A stretch of 8,401 bases of DNA from JANYJJ01 sp043749975 (GTDB lineage: Bacteria; Pseudomonadota; Gammaproteobacteria; Burkholderiales; Burkholderiaceae_C): assembly GCA_043749975.1 (NCBI GenBank), contig JAYVCL010000169.1:1-8401 (forward strand), in the 5' to 3' direction. Shown one piece after another: positions 6,182 through 8,401 of the stretch. Made by a program: the position numbers and the translations under genes. The notes under the pieces were generated by a model. It ran no database searches and had not been told where the DNA came from. It saw only the letters and a program-made list of their open reading frames with translations. Numbering within the stretch: the stretch's first letter is position 1; each line of letters opens with the position of its first letter.

Positions 6182-7336
6182 TCACGCTTTCGAGGGGTGA
6201 CGCGGTAGCGGGAGCTTCGCCCCGCGAAGCGCGCTCACCGTGTCCGGGCCGACGCCCCAGGAATCAAGCATCTCATCGGCTGATGCCTCACCGCGGGATT
6301 CACGCAACTGCGCCACCGTGCGACTGAACCGGGGTGCCGGTGCCGGCTGCACCACGCCGTCCACCTGCACGAAGGTGCCGCGTGCCACGTTGTGCGGATG
6401 CAAAGGCGCTTCGTCCCAATCCAGCACCGGTGCAAAGCAGGTGTCGGTGCCTTCGAGCAGGGCGCACCAGGCTTCGCGCGGACGGGTCGCAAACAGCGCG
6501 CTCAGGCGATGCTTCAAATCGGGCCAGGCGGCTGGATTCAACTGCGCCTGGAACGCCGGGTCGGTGATGCGCAGCAGCTTGAGCAGCAGCGCATAGAACT
6601 GCGGCTCGATGGCACCGATGGCAATGTGCTTGCCATCGGCGCAGGTGTAGGTGTCGTAGAAATGCGCCCCACCGTCCAGCATGTTGTCACCGCGTCGGTT
6701 GCTCCATTGCCCTTGTGCCTTGAAGCCGTACATCATGGTCGACAGCAAGGCCGTGCCGTCGGTCATCGCGGCGTCCACCACTTGGCCGTGGCCGGAGGTC
6801 TTGGCCTCCAACAGGGCACACACCAGGCCGAAGCCGAGCAGCATGCCGCCGCCTCCAAAGTCGCCGATGTAGTTGAGCGGCACCGTCGGTTTTTGGCCGG
6901 CAGGGCCGATGGCGTGCAAGGCCCCGGCCAGCGCGATGTAGTTGATGTCGTGACCTGCCGCATGCGCCAGCGGCCCGGTCTGGCCCCAGCCGGTCATGCG
7001 GCCATAGACAAGGCGCGGGTTGCGCGCCAGACACACGTCGGGTCCCAGGCCCAGGCGCTCCATCACGCCGGGTCGAAAGCCTTCGATCAGCGCGTCGGCC
7101 TTTGCAATCGCGTCCAGCACCGCAGCCAACGCAGCAGGGCCGCGCAGGTCGACGCCGATGGACTGCTTGCCGCGCGCAAACACATCGAAGCGGCCGTCTT
7201 GCAGTGGCGCGGTGGGGCCGGGCCGGGTGATGCGCAGCACTTGCGCGCCCATGTCGGCCAGCAACATGCCGCAAAACGGTGCGGGCCCGAGGCCGGCCAT
7301 CTCGACCACTTTGAAACCAGCCAGGGGTCCGGGCAT
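6182..7336 (-). CDS. CaiB/BaiF family CoA transferase, alpha-methylacyl-CoA racemase type
   Basis: A 384-residue class III CoA-transferase-fold protein that looks like alpha-methylacyl-CoA racemase (AMACR/MCR). These enzymes interconvert the (2R)- and (2S)-epimers of 2-methylacyl-CoA thioesters so that branched chains can enter beta-oxidation. The start PLAGFKVVEMAGLGPAPFCGMLLADMGAQV and EGFRPGVMERLGLGPD are typical. Candidate catalytic residues are His129 (GHDINYIAL), Asp159 (YIGDFGGGGM) and Glu244 (AIEPQFY). These correspond with a constant offset of three to the His126, Asp156 and Glu241 known from the mycobacterial racemase. The glycine-rich GGGGMLLGFG after Asp159 also fits racemases rather than formyl-CoA or carnitine CoA-transferases. 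The ATG at 7336 has GGAG (complement of 7345-7348) 8 bases upstream. It follows the suhB-like gene by 30 bases, probably in the same operon. Confidence 0.9.
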   Translation of the reverse strand: MPGPLAGFKVVEMAGLGPAPFCGMLLADMGAQVLRITRPGPTAPLQDGRFDVFARGKQSIGVDLRGPAALAAVLDAIAKADALIEGFRPGVMERLGLGPDVCLARNPRLVYGRMTGWGQTGPLAHAAGHDINYIALAGALHAIGPAGQKPTVPLNYIGDFGGGGMLLGFGLVCALLEAKTSGHGQVVDAAMTDGTALLSTMMYGFKAQGQWSNRRGDNMLDGGAHFYDTYTCADGKHIAIGAIEPQFYALLLKLLRITDPAFQAQLNPAAWPDLKHRLSALFATRPREAWCALLEGTDTCFAPVLDWDEAPLHPHNVARGTFVQVDGVVQPAPAPRFSRTVAQLRESRGEASADEMLDSWGVGPDTVSALRGAKLPLPRHPSKA

Positions 7337-7366
7337 GGGTAGCGCTCCGTCAAAGAACAGACAGGC

Positions 7367-8377
7367 TCAAAACGGCGCGTCGTCTTTGGCGGGCAGATCG
7401 GCCTTGCGAATGCGCACGGCCGTTTTCTTGACCGGCGCGGCGGTTCCCTGCGCGGCTTGGGTCGCCGCCAAGGCGTCTTCGGGCGTCGGGCCGTTGTGCG
7501 CTGATGCAGGCGCGGCCACCACGTCCACTGTGCTCACCACGGCCACCACGGTCGCTGCAGCATCGCCCTTCAGCACCCGCGTGTACGGGCTCAAGGTCTG
7601 CACCAGTTGGCCGTAGATTTTCGGGTTGCCGGCCACCACTTCGCGCTGGTACAAAAAGTCGGCCTCGCCGGTGAAGTTGCCGATCAGTCCGCCGGCTTCG
7701 GTGATCAACAGCGAGCCGGCAGCCATGTCCCACGGGCTCAGGCCGGTCTCGAAAAATCCGTCGTACCAGCCGGCCGCCACGTAGCACAGGTCGAGCGCGG
7801 CAGCACCGGGGCGGCGCAGGCCGGCGCAGCTTTGCATCACCGTTTCGAACATCTCGACGTAGCGCTTGAAGTTGTCGCCCTTGCGGAACGGGAAGCCGGT
7901 GCCGATCAGGCATTCGGCCAGGCGCGTGCGCTTGGAAACGCGCAAACGTTTGTCATTCAAGAACGCGCCGCGGCCCTTGGACGCATAGAACATGTCGTTG
8001 CGCGTGGGGTCGTACACCACGGCCTGCTGCACCTGGCCGCGAAACGACAAGGCGATCGACACGGCGTACACCGGCAAGCCGTGGATGAAGTTGGTGGTGC
8101 CGTCGAGCGGGTCGATGATCCACAGATAGTCGCTGTCTTTTGCGCCGTGCTCGCGGCCCGATTCTTCGGCCAGGATGGCGTGGCCGGGGTAGGCCGTCAG
8201 CAGCACCTCGATGATGGCGCGCTCGGCCGCCTGGTCGACCTCGGTGACGAAATCATTCGCCGATTTGGTGGTGACCTTGATGAGGTCGAGGTCCATCGAA
8301 GCCCGGTTGATGAGGGAACCTGCGGCGCGGGCCGCCTTGACGGCGACGTTGAGCATGGGGTGCAGCGCTTGCGACAT
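7367..8377 (-). CDS. suhB: Inositol monophosphatase family protein, SuhB-like, with C-terminal extension
   Basis: A 336-residue member of the Mg2+-dependent inositol monophosphatase family, which removes phosphate from inositol-1-phosphate and similar substrates. Metal-site motifs are complete: Glu71/Glu72 in LAEESG, Asp89 and Asp92 in IDPLDGTTNF, and Asp217 in SPWDMAAG. The core ends near residue 270, which is the usual length for SuhB. In gamma-proteobacteria SuhB also joins the Nus complex on rRNA operons; that role is possible here but not shown. About 66 extra residues follow: a low-complexity Ala/Val/Thr-rich linker, then a charged end RIRKADLPAKDDAPF. The ATG at 8377 has only a weak AGG (complement of 8385-8387) 7 bases upstream. 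The family start LHPMLNVAVKAARAAG supports this position. The racemase gene follows 30 bases downstream on the same strand. Confidence 0.92.
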   Translation of the reverse strand: MSQALHPMLNVAVKAARAAGSLINRASMDLDLIKVTTKSANDFVTEVDQAAERAIIEVLLTAYPGHAILAEESGREHGAKDSDYLWIIDPLDGTTNFIHGLPVYAVSIALSFRGQVQQAVVYDPTRNDMFYASKGRGAFLNDKRLRVSKRTRLAECLIGTGFPFRKGDNFKRYVEMFETVMQSCAGLRRPGAAALDLCYVAAGWYDGFFETGLSPWDMAAGSLLITEAGGLIGNFTGEADFLYQREVVAGNPKIYGQLVQTLSPYTRVLKGDAAATVVAVVSTVDVVAAPASAHNGPTPEDALAATQAAQGTAAPVKKTAVRIRKADLPAKDDAPF

Positions 8378-8401
8378 GGGGCAACCTGAAGGAGTGAGAA
8401 C

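Noticed and set aside
5823..6208. Several plus-strand small frames over the DUF433/DUF5615 region
   Set aside because: The minus-strand frames match two known families with correct order and spacing; the plus-strand frames are shadows.
6392..7342. 316-codon plus-strand frame opposite the racemase gene
   Set aside because: Antisense shadow. The racemase on the minus strand keeps all catalytic residues, and this translation shows no domain.
7607..8389. 260-codon plus-strand frame opposite suhB
   Set aside because: Antisense shadow of suhB in GC-rich sequence, with no motif.

Overview
This is a GC-rich, gene-dense bacterial window. Its protein families and style (PAS-rich cytosolic kinase, SuhB with an Ala-rich tail, CaiB-type racemase, Ku, DUF433/DUF5615 pair) suggest a beta-proteobacterium of the order Burkholderiales. 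That placement is inferred from protein resemblance, not from a marker gene.

Layout, left to right. The window opens inside a response-regulator receiver domain (1-297, +), followed 43 bases later by a soluble three-PAS histidine kinase (341-2308, +). Facing it, with only 19 bases between the stops, is a general-stress FMN/pyridoxamine-oxidase-like protein (2328-2846, -). A 202-base divergent intergenic region then leads to a membrane-anchored phospholipase D/cardiolipin synthase-like protein (3049-4326, +). Four bases after its stop lies a 167-base, nearly fully palindromic element (4331-4497). It has 22-base perfect terminal inverted repeats and a central hairpin with a UNCG-type loop. Next is a bacterial Ku gene (4597-5493, +) for non-homologous end joining. 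The rest is on the minus strand: a suhB-like inositol monophosphatase (8377-7367) and an alpha-methylacyl-CoA racemase-like CaiB/BaiF protein (7336-6182), probably one operon. Downstream of them is a two-gene toxin-antitoxin-like module, a DUF433 antitoxin (6115-5894) and a DUF5615 PIN-like toxin (5892-5569).

Functionally, the left two thirds looks like a stress-survival neighbourhood: signal transduction, a general stress flavoprotein-like protein, phospholipid synthesis or remodelling, and double-strand-break repair. The right third is housekeeping or metabolic (SuhB, acyl-CoA racemase) with a small toxin-antitoxin cassette after it. No tRNA, rRNA, CRISPR array or transposase gene was seen. 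No gap between genes exceeds 300 bases; the largest (4327-4596) is mostly the palindromic element. The item most worth following up is that element, which looks like a non-autonomous mobile or intergenic repeat. No clearly new multi-gene system was found.
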